Below are positions 19,001 to 27,357 of a DNA stretch of 64,000 nucleotides, in pieces. Below the pieces are notes generated by a model that searched no databases, was not told the origin of the DNA, and worked only from the letters and a program-made list of their open reading frames with translations. A program made the translations under genes and the position numbers. The stretch covers positions 1 to 64,000 of the forward strand of contig NZ_BONY01000008.1 of the NCBI RefSeq assembly GCF_016862955.1, read 5' to 3'. Position 1 is the first letter of the stretch. Every line of letters begins with the position of its first letter. Source of the DNA: Rhizocola hellebori (GTDB taxonomy: Bacteria > Actinomycetota > Actinomycetes > Mycobacteriales > Micromonosporaceae).

Positions 19001-22000
19001 TACTTGCGGTCGGCCAGGTTGGGATACGCGGCCGTGGCCGGGTCGATCTGGGAGATGGGCAGACCCCACCTGTTGTATTCGGTCCAGAACTGGCTTCCCC
19101 GCCCATCGGTCAACCGGGTCGGCGCCCCCGATAGGTCATAGCCGAAGGTGGTGGTGATGGAGTCGGCCGCCAGGTCCGAGACCGGCTCGGTCTGCGAGAG
19201 GCGACTGCCGGCAGCGTCATAGGTGAAGGTGGTCGTCTTGTCGCGGAAGTCCGTCACCGAGGTGATATTGCCGCTGCGGTCGTAACCCATCGACTCCGTG
19301 TCGATAAGCGCGCCCGACTGAGCCCGCCCGGCGCCCGGCGCGTAGAGCGTGTGCGTCGTGGGGCGGCCCAGCGGGTCGTAGTCCAGCTTCTCCGGGGAGC
19401 CTATCGGCGGGAATGTCCAGGTTGGACGGCCCGCATAGTCGTAGCGGTAGTCCGTATACTGACCGGCCGGGCTCTTCTGCCACGACACCTCCCCCGCCGC
19501 GTTGTAGCTGCGCTCGGTCACCACGTTTCCGGGCGAGGTGACCGTCTTGAGCCATCCCGACGGGTGGTAGGCGTACCGTTCGACGTAGGCCGCCGGGGAG
19601 GGCTGCCTCACCAAACGGGTGGAGGTTTCCGGGCGGCCCAGGTAGTCGTAGGTCGCCTCAGCTCGCCCGCCCATCGGATCGGTCACGGACAAGACGTTGC
19701 CCAGCTTGTCGTAGGTGTAGCTGGATACGCCGGAGCTGGGCAGGGTGATCTTGGCGAGCCTGCCCATCTGGTCGTAGACGTAATTCGTCTCCTTCAGCAG
19801 CGGGTTGCGCTCCTTGCGCACCCGGCCCGCGTCGTCGTACTCGGTGTAATAGATCGGTGTTAGACCGCCCTCGGTGGGCAGCTTGGTTTCGTAGACCTGG
19901 CCCTTGAGGTCACGGTTGTAGTGCACGACGCGGTTCTTCGGGTCCTGAGCGTCGACCAGCTCGCCGAAGGTGTTGAAGCCCGACCGGCTGATCGGCACGG
20001 CGCTCACCGGCGCGACCCCGAATTCTTCGGCGGTGACCGCCGGGCTTTCCGTCTGAACCATCCGGCCGGCCGCGTCGTAGGTGAATCGGGTGATGTTGCC
20101 GCTGGGATCCATCGCCGACGTGGCTTGCCCTCGCTGGTTGTAGGTCCAGGATTTGGTCAGGTCACTGGCCAGCGAGCCCCCGTCACGGCCCTTGCTGAGC
20201 AGCGTGCTGACCTCGGCTGCGGACACGGCGCGCGGGTAGAGCTGAATGTTGTCTATACCGCCTTGGAACCAGTTGACCGCAGCACCGCCGTACTGGCTGC
20301 GGCCCACCACAAGCTGATTCGGGAACGATTCGCCCGCGATCGCCATCTGCGTATCGACCAGCACGCCGTTGAGGTAAAGGCGTGCCGCCCCCGCGCCCGC
20401 GTCGTAGACGCCGACGACGTGCACCCAATCGCCCTGGGTATAGGGCGTGCTGCCACCGACCCAGGCGGCCCCCCAGTTGCCGTCACCGTAGGGTTTGGTG
20501 AAGCCCCACGTGGTGCCGCCGGCGTAGTAGAGGTCGAAGCTGGAGCGGAAGTTCATGTCCTGGCTGATCAGCGACATGCCACCGCTGCCCGCGGGCGGTT
20601 TGGCCCAGGCCGAGACGGTGAACGACTGGGTCGTGTCCAGCACCGGCCCGCCTGCGGTGAGGAGACCGCCTTGCAGGTTGACCGAGCCGTCGCCGGGCCA
20701 TTGCACGTTTCCGCAACAGGCCGATAGGTTGCGCCGGTTGAGTGTGGAATCCAGCGTCGTCGAGCCGGTGAAGTTGTCCATCTTCCACCAGGCGGCCGGG
20801 CCGGTGGGCGCACCACCGGATCCGCTGACCGACTCCCTGATCTTGCGGCCTGCGATGTCATAGATGCTGTCGATGGTTTGGGAACCGGTGGCCGCGTCCG
20901 AAATCGTCTTCGTCCGCACCGAGTCGTCGAGGTTGTAGTCGTAGGTGGTCTTGCGGTTGAGCCCGGTCGGGTCCAGCGTCTTGTCGGTGAGCCGCCCGGC
21001 CCGGTCGGGGGTGTAGTCGGTCGTGGTGGTGCCGTTGTTGGTGGTCTTGCGGGTGAGCTGTCCCGCAGCGTTGTACACATTGGACTCGACGGTGAAGCTC
21101 GCTTCCGCGCCCGGCGGCGGGTCTTTGCGCACTTGGCTGACAAGCAGCCCGTTTCCGGTGTAGGTGAACTCGGTCCGGAAGCCCTCCGCGTCAACGGCCG
21201 CGGCCAGCCGCCCGGCCAGATCGTAGACACGGGTCTCGATGGCAAGCTCGGCCGGCGGCATGGGTGAGTTGGGATCGCCGGTGTAGTTGAGAATTTTCGT
21301 GCTGGTTTGCCGTCCGGCGTCGTCGTACCCGTAGCCGGTGACGACGCCGTCGGTCGCGGTGTGTTTGGCGACGCGGCCGTTGCGGTCGTATTCGAAGCGC
21401 TGCACCTTGCCCGCGGGATCGGTGACCGTCTCCACCTGGCGTTGCGAGCCGTAACTGAAGGTCGTCTTGCGGTCGGGATCCGTGCCGGTGATGTCGTCAT
21501 CGATGAGCTCGTAGACTCGCCCGTCCGAGTCGTACTTGGTGAACGATCGCAAGGTGTGCGTCTCGCTGACGAGCGCGTTGACGGTCGCCGGGTCGGTTTG
21601 CTCGATGACCCGGCCCTGCTTGTCGTACTTGTACGTGCTGGTTTGGGTGTCACTGCCGATCGTCTTACGCGTGGTGAGCCGGCCCAGGTTGTCGAAGAGG
21701 TAGTCGGTGCGCAGGCCGGACGGCTCGGTCATGGAGGTCACATCGCCGAAAGCGCTGTGCGACACAAAGCTCTCGCCCCCGTTGGCCGCGATGGTCTGGC
21801 TGATCAGCCCGGCCGGGATCCCGCCGCTGCCGTCGGTGAAGCGGGTGGTAATCCGCCGCCCGAGCGGGTCGATGATCTCGGTGCGGTTGCCCCGGGCGTC
21901 ATAGGTGAAGGTGGTTTTGTAGGTGTCGTCGGCTGCCGACTGCGATCCAGCGCCGCGCACGGTCAGCACCAGGTCGTTGCGCGGATCGGGGTTCAGCACC

Positions 22001-25000
22001 GCCGAGGTGGAGTCGGGATAGTAGGTGAAATATTCGGTGGTGCAGAGGTTTTGAGCGCGGTTTTGACAGGTGCTCTGCGAAACGGTGTTGCCTCTGACAT
22101 CGTGCCCGGTGACTGTCATGTTCCCGAGCGGGTCGGTGGTCGAGCGCATGAATCCGCCACCGTCGTAGCCGTAGCTTGTTTTTGCGCCAAGCGGATCGGT
22201 CTGCTCAATGAGACGGCGGCCGTTGGCGGCGTCATACCGGTAGATGGTGGGTTTGGGGTCCATCTGCGCGCTCTGCGCGGGGTCGATCACAGCCACCGTT
22301 CGCGCGGGCGAGCCGAAGCTCTTCTGGTTGGCGGAAAACTGCACCGACACATCGCCTGCGGTCAGTTCGCTGCGATAGTAGGCCACCTCGGCGATCGAGC
22401 CCTTGAAATACCCGACGGTGCCGGTGGAGCTTGGCCAGCCGGCCCACTTGCCCGCGCCGACGAAGGCATAGCGGGCGGGGGCGACAGCCTGTCGCTGGGC
22501 GACGGTGCCACCAACTCTGGCCCCGTCAAGGTAGAGGCTCTGCGACCCGGTCGACGCCGACAGCACCGCATGGTGCCAGTTGCCGTCGTCCACCCGCACA
22601 CCGCTGGCGATGTTGCTGCCGCCGGGTGCCCACAGGAAGCCCCAAAGCTTGCCGTCTGTCCCGACGTAGAGCGCCGGGACCCAGCCCGCTGGGCTCGGCT
22701 CGGTCAGCAGCTGATCCTGATAGGAGAAGAGAACCCCGTAGTTGCCCGGATCTGCTTTGAACCACAGCGAAATCGACTCCGGGCCCGCTTGCGGCACGTC
22801 GTTGTCCGGCAGCCGCAGGTATGAGGAGGTGCCGTCGAACTTGGCCGCCGTCCGGTTGTTGGAGAGCCGGAACGGACCCGGATCGCCCAGCGTCACCTGG
22901 TTGAACGTGGCTGTCCCACCGTTGAGCTCGTTCTTGGCAATCGATGGTGCGCCGGTGTCCCCCAGCCGCCAGTAGTCCGCCGGGCCGCCGCCAAGAACCG
23001 CTGCGGCGTAAACGGTGTCCGATCCGCTGACCTCCGGCGGGCTGATCTTCCACGTGCCGCTGTTCTCGTCGCGCAGCTCGTAGACCACGCCCGAGGCGTC
23101 GTAGTACACCTCGGTGTCGGTGCGTCCCGACGGCGCGACGATACGGGTGAGCGGGGCGGAGGAGGCCGTGCCGGTGCCGCGCAGGGCGGCCACCTGGCCG
23201 GCCGTCAAAGGCTTGGTGTAGAAGGAGAAGTCGCTGATCGATCCGTTGAGGTAGCCGGCGTAGGTGCCGCCGCTGCCGTGCCAAAGGTTCCATTGGCCGG
23301 CACCCAGGTAGTAGTGATTGGTGCCCGCCCCCAGCGACTGGGGTGCGCTGCCGGTGCGGCTGGCCTGCTCACCGCCATCGATGTAGAGCTTCTGTGAACC
23401 GCCGGCCACGGTCAGCACGACGTGATGCCAAGCGTTGTCATTGACCGTGCTGGTGCTCTTGATCGGGCTCACCGAGCCGTGCCACAGCTCGGCGTAGAGC
23501 TTGCCGTCGTCACCGATGTAAAGAATCGGGTTCCAGCCGGCCCCGGCCAGGTTTGGCAAGGCTGCTTTGCTTGAGGAGAAAAGCACTCCTCTGGTACCCA
23601 CAGCAGCCTTGAACCACATGGCAACGCTCTGATAGCTGGACGTGAACGCCGCCTTGTCAGGCAACTCCACCCACGACGAGGTGCCGTTGAATCCGGCCGC
23701 GGTGGCCACCGAGCCGGCCGGACCGGGCTGCCCGAGCGCCACGTCGTGGTAGACCCCGGAGGCCGCATCGGAGTCGTCCGTCGGCTCGCTCACAGCCGCG
23801 TTGCCGCCCGACTCGCCCAGCCGCAAATAGGTATGTGGGCTGGCGTCGTGCGCGGCGGTGGGGTAAAGCCAATTCGACGCTGTCGCGCCCGCTTCGCGAA
23901 TAGTCTTGACTGTTGCCTCGGCAAGAGCGGTTGTGTGGAATCCGAAGTCGGCGATCGAGCCTTTGAAGTAGCCGAAGGTGCCCGACCCGGCAGTCCAATA
24001 ATCCCATTGGCCCGCGCCAATGTGGTAATGAACTGTGCTGCCCAGCGAGGAGACGGTTCCGGTCAGGGTGCCCACCTTGGCGCCGTCGAGATACATCGTT
24101 TGCGTTGTGCCGGCGACGGTCAAAGCCACGTGGTGCCATGCGTTGTCGGTGACCACACCGGAGGTGGTGATGGGGTTGATGGCGCCGGTGTAGACCTGCC
24201 CGCGCAGCTTTCCGTCGACCCCGATGTACAGAATCGGGTTCCAGCCCGAGCTGGCGGCGTTGGGCATCGTGACGGTCGACGCTCCAAAAAGGACACCGTT
24301 GTCCCACGGACTAGCCCTGAACCACATTGACACTGTTTGATTGGCCGATCTGAAGGCAGTTTTGTTGCCCAGATATACCCAGGACGATGCACCGTTGAAG
24401 TTCGCGGCCGGGGCCAGAGCGCCAGGACGCCCGGCCCGCCCCAGCGTCACCGCGTTGTAGGTTCCGGTCGCGGTGTCCGGATTGCCGGTCACCGAGCTGG
24501 CGGCCGTCGTGCCCGTGGTTTCGTTCAGCTTGAGGTAGGTGTGCGGAGTCGTGGCCAGCAGGGCGGCCGGGAAGAGGCCATCGGTGCCGTATTTGTATTG
24601 CGTGCACTCCGCCTGTGCGGCCGGCCGGCACACACTGGTCAGCCTCGATCCGGTGTAGGTATAGGTCCAGGTGCTCACCGACGTCGCGTCGTTCACGTCG
24701 GCTCGATCGGTGGCCACACTGGAGACCTTGCCGTTGAGCCAGGTCAGGTTGAGCTTGCGGCCCAGCCATTCGTTGATCCGGGTCCCAGCCGCGTCATATT
24801 GGTAGAACTTGGACTGCAGGGTCACTGTCTTGTACACGCCGGTCGCCACCGACCCATAGCTGAGCAGCAGAGCCCGGCCCTGCGGGTCTTCGATCGCGGA
24901 AAGCAGTGGATTGGCCGAGGTGAACAAACCCTGTGGGCTTGTCATGAAGGTGAGTTTGAGGCCCTGCTTGTCGACGAGCTCGAAGACGCCGGATCCCTTG

Positions 25001-27282
25001 TCTCGCAAGGTCGCATAGCGTCCCGGTGGTGGTGCGTAGGTTCCATCGGCCCTTCGCCCGAAGACTACGTCCTGGCCGTCGGGGTAGGTGACCGTCACCC
25101 ATTGCAGGTTTGTCCCACCCGCATCGACTGGACCGTAGGCGATTTTCGCGTCCAGCAGCGAGGACCAGCCTGATCCGAAGGCACCCGCTCGCGGGTCGCG
25201 GCTGTTGTAGAACCGCTCCACCTTCAGGGCCGGCCCAACCGTGGTCACCTCGGCGTCTGTCGCGATTGTCGTGTAGTTGCCGATGCTGGGCTCGATCCCG
25301 CGCCTGCCGTTCTGCGAGAGCTTGGACGTGATGATCGGCTGGGGTGGGACGGCCGTGATGACCTGAGCGCTGGCATCGCTGAAGATGCCCGCCGAGCCCG
25401 CGACCACTGTCCACAGATAGCTTTTCCCCCATTCGAGCACACCGGGCGGCACTGTCCAGCTGCTCGACGAGACGAGGCCCGAGTTGCCCCGCTCCACGTT
25501 CCCGGAGTCGTAGATCCTGAACTGATACTGGACCGGGTCGCCTTCGGCGTCGCTGGCACTTGCGGTCAGGTCGGGTGTCAGGGTCGGTGAGGAGTAGCCG
25601 CTGGCCGGGAAGACGTCATCGACGTGCGCGCGGGTGTCCGCGGCGTAGGTCACGATGAGCTGCGGCTGGCAGTCCTCCCCGGCGCAGCTTCCGGCATAGT
25701 TCTCGGAGGTGAAGCGCTTGAACGCGGCATGGTCCGTGCCGTCGGCCTGAAGCGCGATCCCGTAGAACGACGCCCCATGCGCCCAGGCATTGAGCGGGCG
25801 AAGATCATCGATTGACACGTAGGCCCACTTGCCGACGCTGCGATTGCCGCCGCTGTTGGTGCAGGCCGGGTAGTGATCGGTGATGGTGCCGGTGCTGATT
25901 GGGCTGGTCTGCCCGGGAAGGGTGGAGGAGTCTTCCAGCTCGGGCGCCGACCACGGCTGGGTGACCATGTGCACGGTGAAGGGGCGGTGCTGATCGCACA
26001 TGCCTGCGGGCGACCAGGTGTGGAAGAGTTTCAGGGTGGCCGACTGCACCCGCATTCCGTTAACCACCTGCGGGAAATCATCGAAGTGGATGTAGGAATA
26101 TTTGACATCTCGCTGCGACGGGCTGCCGACGTAGTCGCCGTCCCAGCCGATGGCCAGCGAGCTGCCGTTCTGGGCCGAAGCGCCGGTGCTGGGATCGGGG
26201 TCAACGAAGACGTCACCGTCGGTGTAGAACGTCGTCGTGGGATCGACGCGGACCGGATAGACGCGCGCCGGGTCATCGAGCCACTTACGGTCGGCGGTGA
26301 CCTTCAATGCCGTACCACCGTCGATGAGCTCGTAGGTAACCGCATCGGACTTGACGAAGTCGCCCTCATGGGTGAGGAACTTCGAGTCCTGCATCCAGCC
26401 ACGCGGGATCCGCGCCACGACGGCATCCTTGTCGTCGCGCAGCACGACCGAGCCGTTCTTCTCGATCGATGCCCGCAATCCCTTGAGCCGCAACGGGAAG
26501 ACCCAAGAGTTGGCGACCTCTTTGGAGTGCAGGATCAGCGTCTCCTTGTTGGTCGCGCTGTTGGCGCTGAGCTCGATGTCGAGGCCGGGCATGACGCCCA
26601 GATATTTGGCCGTCGATCCGCTCACCACCGGGTCGACCCGGGCCGCGCCCCGCAGGTCATAGGCCAGCTCCTGCCCGCCGGGCAGGGTGAGAATCGCCAG
26701 CTCGGCGCTGCTGGTGTGGCTCCCGGCGAGCGAGACCTGCACCTCGGATGATTTGGTACGCCACCTGTCCCCGTCGGGGACAAGCGTGGCATCGAAGGAC
26801 CGCCAGCTTCCGTCGGACGCCTTGAAGTTGACCGGCTTCGCCGAGATCCGCCGCGTCGTCGTGCCATCGGTGTTGCGGAACAGGTCGGAGTTCCTCGTCG
26901 CTTCCGTGAGGGAACGCTGGCTTGTCGCCGGCTCGAAGCCGCGAATCTCCGAGCCGGTCACCGACTGTTTCGGTGGTGCCGCCTGCAGCTGCGCAAAGTC
27001 GGCCAGCTCGCCGGTGCCCTTGCCGCGCGGGCGTCCGCTGCCCCCGGCAGCGGTGGTCTTGTCGCCGGAGATCAGGCTGGCCACGTCGGTCGGCCCACCC
27101 CGCTCCTGTTTCGGTGTCGCCGGTGTGGTGCGGTCCATTGACCAGGCCGGTCGGGTGGTGAGCGCCTCCCACAGACCCGCCAGCGGGAACCTGCCCGGCT
27201 CAGGCATCGGCTGGCCGAGCGGAACAGCCACGGTCAACCCCAAAACGACGGCCACAACGAACCCAACCCCGCGAAGCTTCAT
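16030..27282 (-). CDS. Giant RHS-repeat polymorphic toxin with LamG and Hint domains and a variable tip
   Basis: 3750 aa. A signal peptide (MKLRGVGFVVAVVLGLTVAV) is followed by a DNRLRE-type domain (about residues 340-555), a DUF6531-like segment before the RHS repeats (near 665), four LamG/concanavalin-like domains (about 897-1130, 1140-1370, 1428-1650, 2160-2350), many YDxxGR-type RHS/YD repeats (to about 3110) and an RHS core ending NPLTRTDPSG (about 3214). A Cys-containing helical linker and a Gly/Asp-rich spacer lead to a pretoxin Hint domain (3478-3627; LMADGSAKAIGDI, TTDHHPFW, VHN) and a 123-aa tip (3628-3750). The normal Hint Cys1 is Trp3478. The tip has YLYALV, VKWGIS, RY, E and N spaced as in GIY-YIG nucleases. 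Transcription is probably leaderless from a promoter shared with the SARP gene. Likely role: exported contact toxin. Confidence 0.92.
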   Translation of the reverse strand: MKLRGVGFVVAVVLGLTVAVPLGQPMPEPGRFPLAGLWEALTTRPAWSMDRTTPATPKQERGGPTDVASLISGDKTTAAGGSGRPRGKGTGELADFAQLQAAPPKQSVTGSEIRGFEPATSQRSLTEATRNSDLFRNTDGTTTRRISAKPVNFKASDGSWRSFDATLVPDGDRWRTKSSEVQVSLAGSHTSSAELAILTLPGGQELAYDLRGAARVDPVVSGSTAKYLGVMPGLDIELSANSATNKETLILHSKEVANSWVFPLRLKGLRASIEKNGSVVLRDDKDAVVARIPRGWMQDSKFLTHEGDFVKSDAVTYELIDGGTALKVTADRKWLDDPARVYPVRVDPTTTFYTDGDVFVDPDPSTGASAQNGSSLAIGWDGDYVGSPSQRDVKYSYIHFDDFPQVVNGMRVQSATLKLFHTWSPAGMCDQHRPFTVHMVTQPWSAPELEDSSTLPGQTSPISTGTITDHYPACTNSGGNRSVGKWAYVSIDDLRPLNAWAHGASFYGIALQADGTDHAAFKRFTSENYAGSCAGEDCQPQLIVTYAADTRAHVDDVFPASGYSSPTLTPDLTASASDAEGDPVQYQFRIYDSGNVERGNSGLVSSSSWTVPPGVLEWGKSYLWTVVAGSAGIFSDASAQVITAVPPQPIITSKLSQNGRRGIEPSIGNYTTIATDAEVTTVGPALKVERFYNSRDPRAGAFGSGWSSLLDAKIAYGPVDAGGTNLQWVTVTYPDGQDVVFGRRADGTYAPPPGRYATLRDKGSGVFELVDKQGLKLTFMTSPQGLFTSANPLLSAIEDPQGRALLLSYGSVATGVYKTVTLQSKFYQYDAAGTRINEWLGRKLNLTWLNGKVSSVATDRADVNDATSVSTWTYTYTGSRLTSVCRPAAQAECTQYKYGTDGLFPAALLATTPHTYLKLNETTGTTAASSVTGNPDTATGTYNAVTLGRAGRPGALAPAANFNGASSWVYLGNKTAFRSANQTVSMWFRASPWDNGVLFGASTVTMPNAASSGWNPILYIGVDGKLRGQVYTGAINPITTSGVVTDNAWHHVALTVAGTTQTMYLDGAKVGTLTGTVSSLGSTVHYHIGAGQWDYWTAGSGTFGYFKGSIADFGFHTTALAEATVKTIREAGATASNWLYPTAAHDASPHTYLRLGESGGNAAVSEPTDDSDAASGVYHDVALGQPGPAGSVATAAGFNGTSSWVELPDKAAFTSSYQSVAMWFKAAVGTRGVLFSSSKAALPNLAGAGWNPILYIGDDGKLYAELWHGSVSPIKSTSTVNDNAWHHVVLTVAGGSQKLYIDGGEQASRTGSAPQSLGAGTNHYYLGAGQWNLWHGSGGTYAGYLNGSISDFSFYTKPLTAGQVAALRGTGTASSAPLTRIVAPSGRTDTEVYYDASGVVYELRDENSGTWKISPPEVSGSDTVYAAAVLGGGPADYWRLGDTGAPSIAKNELNGGTATFNQVTLGDPGPFRLSNNRTAAKFDGTSSYLRLPDNDVPQAGPESISLWFKADPGNYGVLFSYQDQLLTEPSPAGWVPALYVGTDGKLWGFLWAPGGSNIASGVRVDDGNWHHAVLSASTGSQSLYLDGARVGGTVAQRQAVAPARYAFVGAGKWAGWPSSTGTVGYFKGSIAEVAYYRSELTAGDVSVQFSANQKSFGSPARTVAVIDPAQSAQMDPKPTIYRYDAANGRRLIEQTDPLGAKTSYGYDGGGFMRSTTDPLGNMTVTGHDVRGNTVSQSTCQNRAQNLCTTEYFTYYPDSTSAVLNPDPRNDLVLTVRGAGSQSAADDTYKTTFTYDARGNRTEIIDPLGRRITTRFTDGSGGIPAGLISQTIAANGGESFVSHSAFGDVTSMTEPSGLRTDYLFDNLGRLTTRKTIGSDTQTSTYKYDKQGRVIEQTDPATVNALVSETHTLRSFTKYDSDGRVYELIDDDITGTDPDRKTTFSYGSQRQVETVTDPAGKVQRFEYDRNGRVAKHTATDGVVTGYGYDDAGRQTSTKILNYTGDPNSPMPPAELAIETRVYDLAGRLAAAVDAEGFRTEFTYTGNGLLVSQVRKDPPPGAEASFTVESNVYNAAGQLTRKTTNNGTTTTDYTPDRAGRLTDKTLDPTGLNRKTTYDYNLDDSVRTKTISDAATGSQTIDSIYDIAGRKIRESVSGSGGAPTGPAAWWKMDNFTGSTTLDSTLNRRNLSACCGNVQWPGDGSVNLQGGLLTAGGPVLDTTQSFTVSAWAKPPAGSGGMSLISQDMNFRSSFDLYYAGGTTWGFTKPYGDGNWGAAWVGGSTPYTQGDWVHVVGVYDAGAGAARLYLNGVLVDTQMAIAGESFPNQLVVGRSQYGGAAVNWFQGGIDNIQLYPRAVSAAEVSTLLSKGRDGGSLASDLTKSWTYNQRGQATSAMDPSGNITRFTYDAAGRMVQTESPAVTAEEFGVAPVSAVPISRSGFNTFGELVDAQDPKNRVVHYNRDLKGQVYETKLPTEGGLTPIYYTEYDDAGRVRKERNPLLKETNYVYDQMGRLAKITLPSSGVSSYTYDKLGNVLSVTDPMGGRAEATYDYLGRPETSTRLVRQPSPAAYVERYAYHPSGWLKTVTSPGNVVTERSYNAAGEVSWQKSPAGQYTDYRYDYAGRPTWTFPPIGSPEKLDYDPLGRPTTHTLYAPGAGRAQSGALIDTESMGYDRSGNITSVTDFRDKTTTFTYDAAGSRLSQTEPVSDLAADSITTTFGYDLSGAPTRLTDGRGSQFWTEYNRWGLPISQIDPATAAYPNLADRKYTSTYDVALRVSRLDMPGGVSQTYTYDDMDQVKKIVGAGAESATVDRVFDYDLAGRMKEFKSGTGGTPNTLTYDDRGLLLSANGPSGNSSFGYNGDGQLTSRTDAAGTTSYGYTNGLLSSIANSGASIQLALTYNALGQTDTIVHGGTGNVRRFGYDDRHRAITDELKTSGGTQIGKITYGWDDNGNEISKTTVGFGASTANAYTYDYANRLSSWTTGSTTTAYKYDKSGNRTQAGSKTFSYNERNQLLASAPAGTTYQYSARGSLKSSTTGTVTLNTQADAFDQVIRQYSSATVYSQYSYDALGRATATGFAYSGLENDLAKDAVATYSRDPSGNLVGVKQSTSALYAWTDLHGDVVGQYTATGTALAGSTVYDPLGRVLTTATMKGNLGYQSEWTDLPTGRVNMHARWYNTDTGQFDSRDTATNPASPSSAGANRYAYAGENPLTRTDPSGHHYVYGEGQRGIEAGSIEWWCSMWSCDPPEDPAVACKKDGPAWCFASGLISNAPIPDVTAIDEFLDQLTSWDAAWGVAKEFFEQMKAEADAWGGKLVEHFGWMGKLSAPLLKVAGWICVLSDACDTLVDCFGSGDGSCWYRAGEKVGQAIGSFLTGGGKHIAGRIQDMLRHIYDKKHRGSDEDGGNTKKPDPEVDPEQRPHVATDRNRPPEERGWDDNPTPDGEGGGGGGGTDGGDGGGKGDGDNNPDPEESFKPEACDLGDNYWHSFDPATPVLMADGSAKAIGDIEIGEKVVATDPVTGETSAQPVTSLHVNLEEDLTNVTVGEGEGDRSTRGPTTLETTDHHPFWDASTQAWVDAAELIPGRSKVVGTDGETLSVVAVESLDGAELMRDLTVANVHTYYVVAGDSLVLVHNCTNPPKVHGNSNDSPAVNYLYALVAPESRAVVKWGISDSPLTRYSKKELGNLQMVILEQGGRREMKSFETWLVSRFPGQANKESYSGSLWPSIKNGPDSSIENDWDFIHWFTNKHDLSIPDLQ

Positions 27283-27357
27283 GGGCCGGGATAGTGGCAG
27301 AACGCCCTTACCACGGCCTTACCACCGCGACTTCGTCGATGCGGTTAGCATTCTGTC
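27283..27357. promoter_or_regulatory. Divergent RHS/SARP promoter region with 11-bp-spaced direct repeats
   Basis: The 75-bp region holds two identical 9-mers CCTTACCAC at 27306-27314 and 27317-27325, starting exactly 11 bp apart: one helical turn, the spacing SARP proteins use. Read on the minus strand, they sit 9 nt upstream of a -10-like CACTAT (27291-27296) placed right before the RHS start, the geometry of SARP-activated promoters. On the plus strand TAGCAT (27346-27351) is 6 nt before the regulator's GTG. Neither gene has a Shine-Dalgarno sequence, so both transcripts may be leaderless. Inference only. Confidence 0.55.

Noticed and set aside
20230-24600. Repeated blocks inside the RHS gene considered as DNA repeats or CRISPR-like array
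   Set aside because: They are diverged coding repeats of LamG and YD domains; no regular short repeat with unique spacers.
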